Assembly: GCA_964486295.1 (NCBI GenBank)
Contig: CAZAMF010000005.1
Span: 62,001-126,000 of the forward strand
Reading direction: 5' to 3'
Length of the DNA stretch: 64,000 nt
Origin: CALBZG01 sp964486295
GTDB taxonomy: Bacteria; Bacillota; Clostridia; Peptostreptococcales; Anaerovoracaceae
The notes beneath the pieces were generated by a model. It was not told the DNA's origin. It searched no databases and saw only the letters and a program-made list of their open reading frames with translations. Shown here piece by piece: positions 40,171-48,938 of the stretch. Both the position numbers and the translations under genes were made by a program. The stretch's first letter is position 1. The number at the start of each line of letters is the position of its first letter.

Positions 40171-40389
40171 CTATTTATCTCTCCATGTAATTCTGCCTCT
40201 TGTGAGATCATAAGGGGAGAGTTCCACCTTAACCTTATCTCCCGGCAGTATTCTTATAAAGTTCATTCGAATTTTACCCGAAATATGTGCAAGCACTTCG
40301 TGACCGTTTGCCAGCTTAACGACAAACATTGCATTAGGCTGCGCATCTACCACGGTACCCATAACTTCGATGACATCCTTTTTTGCCAT
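40171..40389 (-). CDS. infA: Translation initiation factor IF-1
   Basis: 72 aa from MAKKDVIEV, an OB-fold protein that blocks the A site during initiation. The block VVKLANGHEVLAHISGKIRMNFIRILPGDKV is diagnostic. I choose the ATG at 40389 because GAGGTG is ten bases away; the ATG three codons earlier would have only one base of spacing. Confidence 0.96.
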   Translation of the reverse strand: MAKKDVIEVMGTVVDAQPNAMFVVKLANGHEVLAHISGKIRMNFIRILPGDKVKVELSPYDLTRGRITWRDK

Positions 40390-40410
40390 AGTTTTCATGC
40401 ACCTCTTTTC

Positions 40411-41157
40411 CTACAAGGTAAGCAACTCGGGCTCACCATCAGTGATTACAACAGTATTTTCATAATGCGCGGAAAGTTTGCCGTCGCATGTGACCACCGT
40501 CCAGTTATTCAGCAGGACTTCCACTTCATAACCGCCTTGTGCGATCATCGGCTCGATAGCAAAGACCATGCCTTTTTCCAGCCTTGGTCCTCTTCCCGGC
40601 TTCCCGTAATTGGGGATTTGAGGATCCTCATGCATGTTTCTTCCGACTCCATGCCCTACGAAATCCCTGATGACTGAAAAGCCTTCTCCTTCTGCCTTTC
40701 TCTGAATAGCATTGGATATGTCTCCCAGCCTGAACCCTGCCTTACAGAACTTTAATCCCTCAAAAAAGCTTTCTTCGGTAACTTTGATCAATCTCTTTGC
40801 TTCATCGCTGACCGCTCCCACGACATAGGTTCTGGCGGCATCACTGACGTAGCCTTTAAAGGTCGTGCCCACGTCAACGCTTACAATGTCACCATCCTTC
40901 AAAATTTTATTCTTCGAAGGAATGCCGTGTACTACTTCCTGGTTGATCGATACGCAGGCGCTGGCGGGAAATCCTCCATAGCCTTTGAATGAAGGTATCA
41001 TGTGGTTCGAGAGAATGATCTTTTCCACAAAATCGTCAATATCCTGAGTGGACATTCCGGCTTTTATGAAATTGGGCAGTTCCCTCAATATGTACCCTGT
41101 CACCAATCCGGACTCGCGCATTATGTCAATCTCTTGTTCTGACTTGATGATGATCAT
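40411..41157 (-). CDS. map: Methionine aminopeptidase, type I
   Basis: Removes N-terminal methionine from new proteins. It is 248 aa. Metal ligands are seen in VSVDVGTTFKGYVSDAARTY (two Asp), GHGVGRNMHEDP (His), FAIEPM (Glu) and the C-terminal HYENTVVIT (Glu). The substrate-binding His is in SINQEVVHGIP. The ATG overlaps the adk stop (TAATG). It belongs to secY-adk-map-infA. Confidence 0.96.
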   Translation of the reverse strand: MIIIKSEQEIDIMRESGLVTGYILRELPNFIKAGMSTQDIDDFVEKIILSNHMIPSFKGYGGFPASACVSINQEVVHGIPSKNKILKDGDIVSVDVGTTFKGYVSDAARTYVVGAVSDEAKRLIKVTEESFFEGLKFCKAGFRLGDISNAIQRKAEGEGFSVIRDFVGHGVGRNMHEDPQIPNYGKPGRGPRLEKGMVFAIEPMIAQGGYEVEVLLNNWTVVTCDGKLSAHYENTVVITDGEPELLTL

Positions 41158-41807
41158 TATCCTATAGCTCCCAGGACTTTAACTATGTCATCGAACACAT
41201 TTTTCAATCCGGTAGTTCCGTCTATATGAGCGAGAACACCCGCTTTTTCGTAATAATTTACGAGAGGCTTCGTCTGTGCTTCATAAACATCGATCCTGTT
41301 GGCAACGGTTTCTTCTTTATCGTCGCTTCTCTGATAAAGTTCGCCGCCGCACTTGTCGCAAATGCCTTCTTTGGCCGGAGGCATGTTGACAATATGGTAA
41401 GTTGCCCCGCAAGATCTGCAGACTCTTCTGCCGATCAGTCTCATCATCAATTCGTCTTTACCGACCGCAATGTCGAGAACGTGATCGATCTTGCTGCCCT
41501 TAGCCTGAAGGAACTCATCCAGTTTTTCTGCCTGATAGACTGTCCTCGGAAATCCGTCCAGCAGAAAACCGTTTTTGCAATCGTCTTCTGTCAGCCGGGT
41601 CGTGGCAATCTCTATTACCAGATCGTCCGGAACAAGTTCACCTTTGTTCATATACTCCTGAGCTTTTTTCCCAAGGTCAGTTCCCTGTTTGATGTTTTCT
41701 CTGAAAATGTCGCCTGTGGAGATGTGAGGAACCTTATACTTTTCAACAATGCTTGCAGCCTGCGTTCCTTTGCCAGCTCCCGGAGGGCCCAATAATATAA
41801 TGTTCAT
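41157..41807 (-). CDS. adk: Adenylate kinase
   Basis: Interconverts AMP+ATP and 2 ADP. It is 216 aa. P-loop GPPGAGKGT, AMP site LDGFPRTVYQAEKL, and a long LID with a zinc site of four cysteines (CRSCGATYH and CDKCGGELYQRSDD), as in Gram-positive enzymes. Site AGGAGGTAAAA. It sits between secY and map. Confidence 0.97.
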   Translation of the reverse strand: MNIILLGPPGAGKGTQAASIVEKYKVPHISTGDIFRENIKQGTDLGKKAQEYMNKGELVPDDLVIEIATTRLTEDDCKNGFLLDGFPRTVYQAEKLDEFLQAKGSKIDHVLDIAVGKDELMMRLIGRRVCRSCGATYHIVNMPPAKEGICDKCGGELYQRSDDKEETVANRIDVYEAQTKPLVNYYEKAGVLAHIDGTTGLKNVFDDIVKVLGAIG

Positions 41808-41816
41808 TTTTACCTC

Positions 41817-43097
41817 CTACCTTAAGAAGCCTTCATAATTTCGCATTACCATCTGGTTTTCCAACTGCCTCATTGTGTCAAGGGCAACACCTACTGCAAT
41901 CAGCAGGCTTGTGCCTCCGAATCTCACATCCAGAGCTGTCCATTGGCTGATCAGTGTCGGCAATGTCGCAACTGCTGCTAAGAACAGTGCACCAACAAAG
42001 GTAATTCTTGTCATGACCTTGTTGAGATACTCAACCGTCGGTTTTCCCGGTCTTATCCCGGGAATGAATCCGCCATTGTTCTTCATGTTGTTGGCCACAT
42101 CCAACGGGTTGAATGTAACAGCCGTATAAAAATATGTGAAGAATATAGTCAATATAATATTAAACACTGCATAAATCCATACGCCCGGATCTCCGTAAGG
42201 GGACAGCCATTTGGTTACCCACTGGGAGAATCCTGAATCCGGCATGAAGTATGTGATCGTAAGCGGAAACTGCAGCAGTGACAGGGAGAATATTACAGGT
42301 ATTACGCCTGCCTGATTCACCTTGAGCGGAATATGTGTGGACTGACCGCCGTACATTTTCCTGCCTACGACTCTTTTCGCGTATTGCACCGGGATCCTTC
42401 TTTGTCCCTGCTGGATCAATATGATCCCGACGATAACCGCCAAAGCAAAGAGTATGAATATGATCAGGGATACAACGCTGATTTCGCCATCCTGGAGTTT
42501 GATAACATTCTCATGGATCGCAGTCGGTATACGGGTGACGATACCGCTGAATATGATCAGGGAAATACCGTTTCCGATGCCGTTTTCATTGATCTGCTCA
42601 CCCAGCCACATCAGGAATGCGGTGCCGGCAGATAAAGTCAATACTATAACTGTAATTGAGAAAAAGTCAGTATCTATAAGCGCTTGTCTGAACAATCCAA
42701 CCGCAAGCCCGATGGCCTGAACAAAAGCAAGAACAACCGTCAGATAACGCGTGTATTGGGCAATCTTTTTCTTTCCTTCCTGGCCTTCCTTTGCCAGCCT
42801 TTCAAGAGCAGGAACTGCGATGGTCAGAAGTTGGAGAATGATGGATGCCGTAACATATGGAGTGATGCTTAATGCAAAGATCGTAAAGTTACTGAAAGCA
42901 CCGCCGGAAAACAAATCAAACAGTGCCAGCAAACCTGTCCCGCCTGCAAAAACTTCGTTCAGAACCGCCCTGTCAATGCCGGGAACCGGAATGTTAGAAC
43001 CTATGCAGAAAATCACCAGCATGAGAAATGTGAAAACCATCTTCTTCCTCATGTCAGGAATCTTCCAGGCGGATTGGACTGTTTTAATCATTCCCAT
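41817..43097 (-). CDS. secY: Preprotein translocase subunit SecY
   Basis: Central channel of the Sec translocon. 426 aa with ten membrane helices. The plug region follows IPVPGIDRAVL, and conserved loops are seen at GIRPGKPTVEYLNKV and GQRRIPVQYAKRVVGRKMYGGQSTHIPLKVNQAGVIPVIF. It starts one base after the rplO stop region, with GAGGTAATC upstream. The methionine at codon 3 is an alternative start. Confidence 0.97.
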   Translation of the reverse strand: MGMIKTVQSAWKIPDMRKKMVFTFLMLVIFCIGSNIPVPGIDRAVLNEVFAGGTGLLALFDLFSGGAFSNFTIFALSITPYVTASIILQLLTIAVPALERLAKEGQEGKKKIAQYTRYLTVVLAFVQAIGLAVGLFRQALIDTDFFSITVIVLTLSAGTAFLMWLGEQINENGIGNGISLIIFSGIVTRIPTAIHENVIKLQDGEISVVSLIIFILFALAVIVGIILIQQGQRRIPVQYAKRVVGRKMYGGQSTHIPLKVNQAGVIPVIFSLSLLQFPLTITYFMPDSGFSQWVTKWLSPYGDPGVWIYAVFNIILTIFFTYFYTAVTFNPLDVANNMKNNGGFIPGIRPGKPTVEYLNKVMTRITFVGALFLAAVATLPTLISQWTALDVRFGGTSLLIAVGVALDTMRQLENQMVMRNYEGFLR

Positions 43098-43098
43098 A

Positions 43099-43539
43099 CT
43101 AGATTACCTCAGCCTTTCCTCCTGCAGACTCGATTTTTTCAACTGCTGATTTGCTGAACTTGTGAGCCTTAACGGTAAGATTCTTTTCTATAGACCCATC
43201 TCCAAGAACTTTTATTCCGTCTTTTACCTGTTTAACCAGACCGGCTGCTATGAGAACGTCCGGTGTGACAACAGTTCCGGCTTCGAAACTATTCAGATCA
43301 TCAACGTTAACGGTTTCATATTCTGTTCCAAAGATATTGGTAAACCCTCTCTTTGGAATTCTTCTGTAAAGTGGCATCTGTCCGCCTTCAAAGCCGAGGC
43401 GAACACCGCCGCCGCTTCTGGAGTTCTGGCCGTTCATACCTCTTCCGCTGGTCTTGCCCAGGCCGGTTCCGGTACCTCTGCCTCTTCTCTTCTTAGCTCT
43501 TGTTGAGCCCGGAGCAGCTTCTAATTCATGTAATTTCAT
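43099..43539 (-). CDS. rplO: 50S ribosomal protein L15
   Basis: uL15, 146 aa. MKLHELEAAPGSTRAKKRRGRGTGTGLGKTSGRGMNGQ is the typical glycine/arginine-rich extension, followed by the globular part (FEGGQMPLYRRIPKRGF). A late assembly protein of the large subunit. It lies between rpmD and secY. Confidence 0.97.
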   Translation of the reverse strand: MKLHELEAAPGSTRAKKRRGRGTGTGLGKTSGRGMNGQNSRSGGGVRLGFEGGQMPLYRRIPKRGFTNIFGTEYETVNVDDLNSFEAGTVVTPDVLIAAGLVKQVKDGIKVLGDGSIEKNLTVKAHKFSKSAVEKIESAGGKAEVI

Positions 43540-43559
43540 TTGTAAAGCACCTCCAATTT

Positions 43560-43742
43560 CTAAAGCTCTTCTACTGTAACAAGATGCTCTACTTTTTTAA
43601 CCGCTCCTCTGGTCTGCGGTGTGTCTTCCATCACTACTGAATGGTGCATCTTCTTCAAGCCTAATGCTTCAACGATATCCCTATGGTTAGGTTTTGAGCC
43701 GATAGGACTTTTAGTCAATGTGATTTTAATCATTTTTGCCAT
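43560..43742 (-). CDS. rpmD: 50S ribosomal protein L30
   Basis: uL30, 60 aa. KITLTKSPIGSKPNHRDIVEALGLKKMHHSVV is the family core. It lies between rpsE and rplO; the spacing to rpsE is 13 bases and a GGGGGAGCTGGAA site is present. Confidence 0.96.
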   Translation of the reverse strand: MAKMIKITLTKSPIGSKPNHRDIVEALGLKKMHHSVVMEDTPQTRGAVKKVEHLVTVEEL

Positions 43743-43755
43743 TTCCAGCTCCCCC

Positions 43756-44262
43756 TTATCCTAAAATTTCTTCTTTGGTCTTGCCTCTGAGCTTGGCAAC
43801 CTTCTCAACGGTTGTCAGGTTCTTGAGACCTTCCATGGTAGCATAAGCCATATTAGCCGTATTGCTGGAGCCAATTGACTTTGCTCTTACATCTTTAATT
43901 CCGGCAGCTTCCAGAACTATACGGACCGATGAACCGGCGATAACACCGGTACCTGGAGCGGCAGGCATTATGAAAACCTGACCGGCGCCAAAGATCCCAA
44001 GGATTCTGTGCGGAACAGTCGTTCCGACTGTCGGAACATAAATTAAATTCTTCTTTGCATCTTCGATAGCCTTTCTCACAGCCTCAGGAATTTCCTGAGC
44101 CTTGCCAAGACCGACACCTACATAGCCTTCGCCGTTGCCGACTACAACAGTTACGGAAAATCTCATGTTTCTTCCGCCTTTTACTGTTTTCGCAACACGT
44201 CTGATGCTAACGATGGTTTCTTTTAAGTCCAGCTTGGATGCATCAATCATATTCTGTCGCAT
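43756..44262 (-). CDS. rpsE: 30S ribosomal protein S5
   Basis: uS5, 168 aa, part of the decoding-fidelity and mRNA-entry region. The N-terminal dsRBD-like part has KTVKGGRNMRFSVTVVVGNGEGYVGVGLGKAQEIPEAV and the C-terminal part GSSVRIVLEAAGIKDVRAKSIGSSN. The ATG at 44262 has GGAGGAGTATAGCAA. Confidence 0.97.
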   Translation of the reverse strand: MRQNMIDASKLDLKETIVSIRRVAKTVKGGRNMRFSVTVVVGNGEGYVGVGLGKAQEIPEAVRKAIEDAKKNLIYVPTVGTTVPHRILGIFGAGQVFIMPAAPGTGVIAGSSVRIVLEAAGIKDVRAKSIGSSNTANMAYATMEGLKNLTTVEKVAKLRGKTKEEILG

Positions 44263-44277
44263 TTGCTATACTCCTCC

Positions 44278-44640
44278 TTAGAATTTCAAACCGGCTTCAC
44301 GGGCTCCGTCAGCCAATTCTTTTACTCTTCCGTGATATAAGAAACCACCTCTGTCGAAGGTTACCTTTTCTATACCTTTTGCAAGAGCTCTCCTGCCTAT
44401 CGCTTCTCCAACCTTTTTTGCGGCCTCTTTGTTTCCGCCGTAGCCGATCTCCTCCTTCAGCTCTTTGTCAAGAGATGAAGCAGAGCATAAGGTGATGCGG
44501 TTTACGTCGTCAATAATCTGAACCGAAATGTTCTTATTGCTTCTGTAAACACACATTCTAGGCTGTGAAGGAGTGCCTGATAATGTTTTACGAACTCTTT
44601 TATGTCTGATAATACGTCTGTCATTTCTACTTTCTGCCAT
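44278..44640 (-). CDS. rplR: 50S ribosomal protein L18
   Basis: uL18, 120 aa, binds 5S rRNA. The basic N-terminus (RIIRHKRVRKTLSGTPSQPRMCVYRSNKNISVQIIDD) and the C-terminal FDRGGFLYHGRVKELADGAREAGLKF are diagnostic. It lies between rplF and rpsE. Confidence 0.97.
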   Translation of the reverse strand: MAESRNDRRIIRHKRVRKTLSGTPSQPRMCVYRSNKNISVQIIDDVNRITLCSASSLDKELKEEIGYGGNKEAAKKVGEAIGRRALAKGIEKVTFDRGGFLYHGRVKELADGAREAGLKF

Positions 44641-44658
44641 TTTCTATTCACTCCTTTC

Positions 44659-45201
44659 CTATTTTTTGCCTGTTTTGCCTTCTTTTTTACGAACAACTTC
44701 GCCTTCGTATCTGATGCCCTTGCCCTTATACGGCTCAGGTTTTCTCCATGCTCTGATGTTAGCGGCATAATTTCCGACAACAGCCTTGTTGATTCCTTTT
44801 ACAAGAATCTCAGTTGCAGTTGTACATTCTGTAGTGATGCCGTCCGGATCTTCCATCACCACCGGGTGGGAATAAGCCAAACTCATAACCAGTTTTTTGC
44901 CTTGCTTTTCTGCTTTGTAACCAACGCCTACCAGGCTCATCTTCTTAACATAACCGTTAGTAACACCAATAACCATGTTATTGATCAATGTTCTTGCCAG
45001 ACCATGCTGGGAACGGGCTTCCCGGCTGTCGTTTTTTCTGGTCACACTGAGTATTCCATCGTTTACTTCTACTAATATATGCTTGCTGATCTGTTCCTGC
45101 AGCTCGCCATTCGGTCCTTTTACAGTAACAACGTTATTGCTGTCCACTTTGACCTCAACGCCGGCAGGAAGATTAACAGGCAGTTTACCTATTCTTGACA
45201 T
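44659..45201 (-). CDS. rplF: 50S ribosomal protein L6
   Basis: uL6, 180 aa, with two related domains. MSRIGKLPVNLPAGVEVKV opens the protein and EPYKGKGIRYEGEVVRKKEGKTGKK closes it. It supports the factor-binding stalk base. It lies between rpsH and rplR. Confidence 0.97.
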   Translation of the reverse strand: MSRIGKLPVNLPAGVEVKVDSNNVVTVKGPNGELQEQISKHILVEVNDGILSVTRKNDSREARSQHGLARTLINNMVIGVTNGYVKKMSLVGVGYKAEKQGKKLVMSLAYSHPVVMEDPDGITTECTTATEILVKGINKAVVGNYAANIRAWRKPEPYKGKGIRYEGEVVRKKEGKTGKK

Positions 45202-45213
45202 TGTCTATTCCTC

Positions 45214-45612
45214 CTACCAAACATAACAGATTACTTCTCCGCCCACTCCGAGTTTACGCGCTTCTTTATCGCTGATGACTCCGTTTGAAGTGGAGATGAT
45301 AGCGATTCCGAGGCCTCCGAGTACTTTTGGCACTTCGTCGGCTTTTGCATAAACCTTAAGTCCGGGTTTTGAGATTTTCTTAATTCCGCTGATTACTCTT
45401 TCCTTGCCTTGTCCATACTTCATCTGAATCCTGATGGTTCCCTGCTTGTCGTCTTCTATCAAATCAAAGCCTTTTATATAGCCTTCATCGGCTAATATAC
45501 CGGCTATAGATTTTTTCATCTTTGACGCCGGAATGTCTACCGTATCGTGACCGACAGTATTGGCATTTCTGATTCTTGTTAGCATATCTGCTATAGGATC
45601 TGTCATTGTCAT
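45214..45612 (-). CDS. rpsH: 30S ribosomal protein S8
   Basis: uS8, 132 aa, binds the central domain of 16S rRNA. MTMTDPIADMLTRIRNAN and the C-terminal ISTSNGVISDKEARKLGVGGEVICYVW are diagnostic. The first ATG (45612) has the better spacing from AAAGGAG. In proteobacteria S8 represses the spc operon; no such site was recognised here. Confidence 0.97.
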   Translation of the reverse strand: MTMTDPIADMLTRIRNANTVGHDTVDIPASKMKKSIAGILADEGYIKGFDLIEDDKQGTIRIQMKYGQGKERVISGIKKISKPGLKVYAKADEVPKVLGGLGIAIISTSNGVISDKEARKLGVGGEVICYVW

Positions 45613-45640
45613 TACAGTTATATCTCCTTTCTGGGTTATT

Positions 45641-45826
45641 CTACCAACTTGCTTTCTTTACGCCGGGTATCTCTCCCTTGTAAGCAAGCTCTCTAAAGCA
45701 GATACGGCAGATACCATACTTTCTGAGTACCGAATGTGGTCTTCCGCAAATTCTGCATCTTGTATATGCACGAGTTGAAAACTTAGGTTTTCTCTGCTGT
45801 TTAATTTTGAGAGATGTCTTTGCCAT
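45641..45826 (-). CDS. rpsZ: 30S ribosomal protein S14, zinc type
   Basis: uS14, 61 aa, the short zinc-binding (C-plus) form of Gram-positive bacteria. The two CxxC pairs are CRICG (about residues 24-28) and CRICF (about 40-44). The ending GEIPGVKKASW is typical. It lies between rplE and rpsH. Confidence 0.97.
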   Translation of the reverse strand: MAKTSLKIKQQRKPKFSTRAYTRCRICGRPHSVLRKYGICRICFRELAYKGEIPGVKKASW

Positions 45827-45835
45827 AATTCCCTC

Positions 45836-46378
45836 CTATTTCTCAAACGGCATGCCAAGGAGCTCTAAAAGCGCATAAGCTTCCTCATCGGTTTTGGCCG
45901 TTGTTGTGAAAACAATATTCATTCCTTTGATCTTGTCTACTTTATCATAGCTGATTTCCGGGAAGATTAACTGCTCCTTGATGCCCAGGGAATAATTTCC
46001 GCGGCCGTCAAACGAATTCTTGCTGACGCCTTTAAAGTCTCTGACTCTAGGAAGAGCGATGTTAAAGAATTTGTCAACAAACTCATACATATTGTCGCCT
46101 CTTAAGGTAACCTTTGTTCCTACAGGCTGTCCCTGTCTGACTTTGAAGTTCGCAATGGACTTTTTCGACTTTGTTATTACAGGTCTCTGTCCCGAGATCA
46201 GTCCCAACTCATTTACTGTTGTTTCCATCATTTTCGGATTGTCCTTAGCTTCGCCGATTCCAATATTGATCGTTACTTTTACAAGCTTCGGTACTTCCAT
46301 AGCGTTAGCATAATGGAACTTGTCCATTAATGATTTATATACGCTATCGTTATAAGTTTCTTTTAATCTTGCTGTCAA
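45836..46378 (-). CDS. rplE: 50S ribosomal protein L5
   Basis: uL5, 180 aa, binds 5S rRNA and contacts the P-site tRNA. MEVPKLVKVTINIGIGEAKDNPKMMET and the DFKGVSKNSFDGRGNYSLGIKEQLIFPEI block are diagnostic. It lies between rplX and rpsZ. Confidence 0.97.
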   Translation of the reverse strand: MTARLKETYNDSVYKSLMDKFHYANAMEVPKLVKVTINIGIGEAKDNPKMMETTVNELGLISGQRPVITKSKKSIANFKVRQGQPVGTKVTLRGDNMYEFVDKFFNIALPRVRDFKGVSKNSFDGRGNYSLGIKEQLIFPEISYDKVDKIKGMNIVFTTTAKTDEEAYALLELLGMPFEK

Positions 46379-46395
46379 AATCGTCTCCTCCTTTC

Positions 46396-46701
46396 CTAGT
46401 CTATTACAGCGCCGGTCTTTTTGGACACTCTGACTTTTTTACCATTTTCAATGGTGTATCCAATTCTGGTCGGCGAATTATTCTTTTTGTCATAATACAT
46501 AACATTTGAAATATGGATCGGGCCTTCCTGATGCTTGAGTTCAGCCTTCTCTTTTCTCGTCTGTTTCTGATGCTTAGTCTGGACGTTTACGCCCTCTACT
46601 ATGACAGTGTTTTCTTTCGGCATAGCTTTGATGACTTTGCCTTTTTTGCCTTTATCTTTTCCTGTGATTACCAGGACAGTATCGTTTTTCTTAATTTTCA
46701 T
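46396..46701 (-). CDS. rplX: 50S ribosomal protein L24
   Basis: uL24, 101 aa, assembly initiator with a KOW motif. MKIKKNDTVLVITGKDKGKKGKVIKAMPKENTVIVEGVN is diagnostic. It lies between rplN and rplE. Confidence 0.97.
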   Translation of the reverse strand: MKIKKNDTVLVITGKDKGKKGKVIKAMPKENTVIVEGVNVQTKHQKQTRKEKAELKHQEGPIHISNVMYYDKKNNSPTRIGYTIENGKKVRVSKKTGAVID

Positions 46702-46713
46702 CTACGGCACCTC

Positions 46714-47082
46714 CTATAATACTTCCGGAGCCAAAGAGATGATCTTCATGAAGTTCTTATCTCTGAGTTCTCTGGCTACAGGTCCGAAGATACGAGTTCC
46801 AACCGGATTCTTATCTTCCTTGATTATAACTGCCGCATTCTGGTCGAACTTCACATAGCTTCCGTCATTTCTTCTGGCACCACGCTTAGTTCTGACTATT
46901 ACAGCTTTCACTACGTCGCCTTTCTTCACAACACCGCCCGGTGTTGCATCTTTCACGGCACAAACAATTATATCGCCGATATTTGCGTACTGTCTTGAAG
47001 TACCGCCAAGTATGCGGATACATAATAGTTCCTTTGCACCTGAATTATCAGCGACTCTCAGTCTGGTTTCTGTCTGAATCAT
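46714..47082 (-). CDS. rplN: 50S ribosomal protein L14
   Basis: uL14, 122 aa. MIQTETRLRVADNSGAKELLCIRILGG and RGARRNDGSYVKFDQNAAVII are family signatures. It forms an intersubunit bridge. It lies between rpsQ and rplX. Confidence 0.97.
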   Translation of the reverse strand: MIQTETRLRVADNSGAKELLCIRILGGTSRQYANIGDIIVCAVKDATPGGVVKKGDVVKAVIVRTKRGARRNDGSYVKFDQNAAVIIKEDKNPVGTRIFGPVARELRDKNFMKIISLAPEVL

Positions 47083-47097
47083 TTTCCGGTGCCTCCT

Positions 47098-47358
47098 TTA
47101 CTTAACCTTTTCGATTACGTTGACAAGTCTCCATCTCTTATCCTTTGAAAGAGGTCTTGTCTCCATTATTCTTACTTTATCGCCTATCTGACATTCGTTG
47201 TTTTCATCGTGAGCCTTTAGTTTCTTGGTTCTCTTAACGGCTTTTCCATAAAGGGAATGTCTTACGAAATCCTCGATCGCTACGACGATAGTCTTGTCCA
47301 TTTTGTCACTGACAACGACTCCGACTCTTGTCTTTCTTCTTTTTCTCTCGTCTGTCAT
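47098..47358 (-). CDS. rpsQ: 30S ribosomal protein S17
   Basis: uS17, 86 aa, an OB-fold 16S rRNA binder. RKTRVGVVVSDKMDKTIVVAIEDFVRHSLYGKAVKRTKKL is the signature stretch. It lies between rpmC and rplN. Confidence 0.97.
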   Translation of the reverse strand: MTDERKRRKTRVGVVVSDKMDKTIVVAIEDFVRHSLYGKAVKRTKKLKAHDENNECQIGDKVRIMETRPLSKDKRWRLVNVIEKVK

Positions 47359-47374
47359 AATTCATCCTCCTCTC

Positions 47375-47578
47375 TTAAGCCTTAACCTTGGCTAATTCTT
47401 TTTCTCTGATGATAGTTTTAACCCTTGCGATGTTCTTCTTCGCATCTCTCATTTTGATAGGGTTTTCCAACTGGCCGGTCACATGCTGAAATCTGAGATT
47501 GAATATTTCCGTCTTCAGCTTCAACAGCTCTGCGTTCAATTCTTTATCTGTCATTTCTCTTATTTTCTTAAGTTCCAT
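47375..47578 (-). CDS. rpmC: 50S ribosomal protein L29
   Basis: uL29, 67 aa helical hairpin at the exit-tunnel rim. ELKKIREMTDKELNAELLKLKTEIFNLRFQHVTGQLENP is diagnostic. The ATG overlaps the rplP stop by one base. Confidence 0.97.
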   Translation of the reverse strand: MELKKIREMTDKELNAELLKLKTEIFNLRFQHVTGQLENPIKMRDAKKNIARVKTIIREKELAKVKA

Positions 47579-48012
47579 TACGCTTCACCACCCTCTGCAA
47601 CTTCCTGGCCTTTGATGGCAAACTTACAGCCTAACGGGAGTTTGTGCGCTGCAAGTCTCATGGCTTCTCTTGCCTTATCTTCCGGGACACCGGCTATCTC
47701 AAACATGACTCTGCCAGGTTTGATTACAGCCACCCAATGGTCCGGAGCACCTTTACCGGAACCCATACGGACTTCGGCAGGTTTCTTTGTTACCGACTTA
47801 TGCGGGAATATCTTAATAAACACCTGTCCGCCTCTTTTGATCGATCTGGTCATGGCAATACGGGCTGCTTCGATCTGGTTTGAAGTGATCCATCCGCATT
47901 CTGTAGCCACGAGGCCGTAAGTTCCATAAGTGATGGTATTGCCTTTTGTAGCAATGCCCTTCATTCTTCCCCTATGGACCTTCCTGTGTTTTACACGTTT
48001 AGGCATTAACAT
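47578..48012 (-). CDS. rplP: 50S ribosomal protein L16
   Basis: uL16, 144 aa, close to the A- and P-site tRNAs. MLMPKRVKHRKVHRGRMKG and GSGKGAPDHWVAVIKPGRVMFEIAG are diagnostic. Two ATGs are available; the first (48012) is at better spacing from GGGAGGCG and overlaps the rpsC stop (TAATG). Confidence 0.97.
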   Translation of the reverse strand: MLMPKRVKHRKVHRGRMKGIATKGNTITYGTYGLVATECGWITSNQIEAARIAMTRSIKRGGQVFIKIFPHKSVTKKPAEVRMGSGKGAPDHWVAVIKPGRVMFEIAGVPEDKAREAMRLAAHKLPLGCKFAIKGQEVAEGGEA

Positions 48013-48920
48013 TATTCTTCGCCTCCCTCTTTAACAGTCTCAACTGCTTCAGGCGCCGCCGCTTTCGGAGCCGGTTCTTCCTTAGGAGCCTTGCGAACTC
48101 TAGGGTTTATGGCCGGTGCAACTTCGGGTTTCGCGAAACGGTCGTCTCTTCTGCCCCTGTTGTCGCCTTCTCTCTTATTTCTGTCGCCTTCTCTTCTAGG
48201 CCTGTCGTCTCTCTTCTGACGTCTGTCGCCTTCTTTGCCTTCTCTTCTGCCGGCAGGTTTTTCTTCCGGCTTCGTGCTTTTCAGTCCCTTGTCAAGGATC
48301 TCGCCGTGATTGATCCAAACCTTGACTCCAAGTTTGCCGTAAGTAGTATCTGCTTCTGCAAAACCGTAGTCTATATCAGCTCTGAGTGTGTGAAGCGGAA
48401 CATTTCCTTCGCTGTACTTTTCAGAACGGGCGATTTCTGCTCCTCCGAGTCTTCCTGAAACCAGGACTTTAATGCCCTTGGCGCCGGATTTCATCGTCCT
48501 GCCTATCGCCTGTTTCATCGCTCTTCTGAAGGAGATTCTCTTCTCCAGAGCGGAAGCAATGCTTTCAGCTGTAAGCTGTGCATCCAGTTCTGTCTTTCTC
48601 ACTTCGATGATCTCAACGAAGCAAGTTTTGCCAGTCATTTTTTCGATTTCTTTCTTCAGCTGTTCCTGCCCGCTGCCGTCTCTGCCGATAACCATACCCG
48701 GCTTGCCGGCCAAAACGATGACTCTCAGCTGATTGTTAGCGGCTCTCTCTATGATGATTCTGGAAACGCCTGCTGCATACAATCTCTTCTTTACGAATTC
48801 CCTGACCTTATTGTCTTCGATAAGACAATCTGCGAAATTCTTGGAGTTTGCATACCATTTCGAATCCCAGTCTCTTATGATTCCAACTCTTAAACCGTGT
48901 GGACTAACTTTCTGACCCAT
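48012..48920 (-). CDS. rpsC: 30S ribosomal protein S3 with long charged C-terminal extension
   Basis: uS3, part of the mRNA entry channel and helicase. MGQKVSPHGLRVGIIRDWDSKWYA, the KH-type GKPGMVIGRDGSG and DIDYGFAEADTTYGKLGVKVWI are all present and normal up to about residue 215. The protein then continues for some 85 residues to 302 aa. That tail is low-complexity: first Arg/Asp/Gly/Glu-rich with recurring RREGDR-like units (about 222-265), then Ala/Pro/Glu-rich. Ordinary uS3 is about 210-240 aa. The tail is in frame with no sign of frameshift and keeps the overlap with rplP. Confidence 0.97.
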   Translation of the reverse strand: MGQKVSPHGLRVGIIRDWDSKWYANSKNFADCLIEDNKVREFVKKRLYAAGVSRIIIERAANNQLRVIVLAGKPGMVIGRDGSGQEQLKKEIEKMTGKTCFVEIIEVRKTELDAQLTAESIASALEKRISFRRAMKQAIGRTMKSGAKGIKVLVSGRLGGAEIARSEKYSEGNVPLHTLRADIDYGFAEADTTYGKLGVKVWINHGEILDKGLKSTKPEEKPAGRREGKEGDRRQKRDDRPRREGDRNKREGDNRGRRDDRFAKPEVAPAINPRVRKAPKEEPAPKAAAPEAVETVKEGGEE

Positions 48921-48938
48921 CTGGTAAACCTCCCTTTC

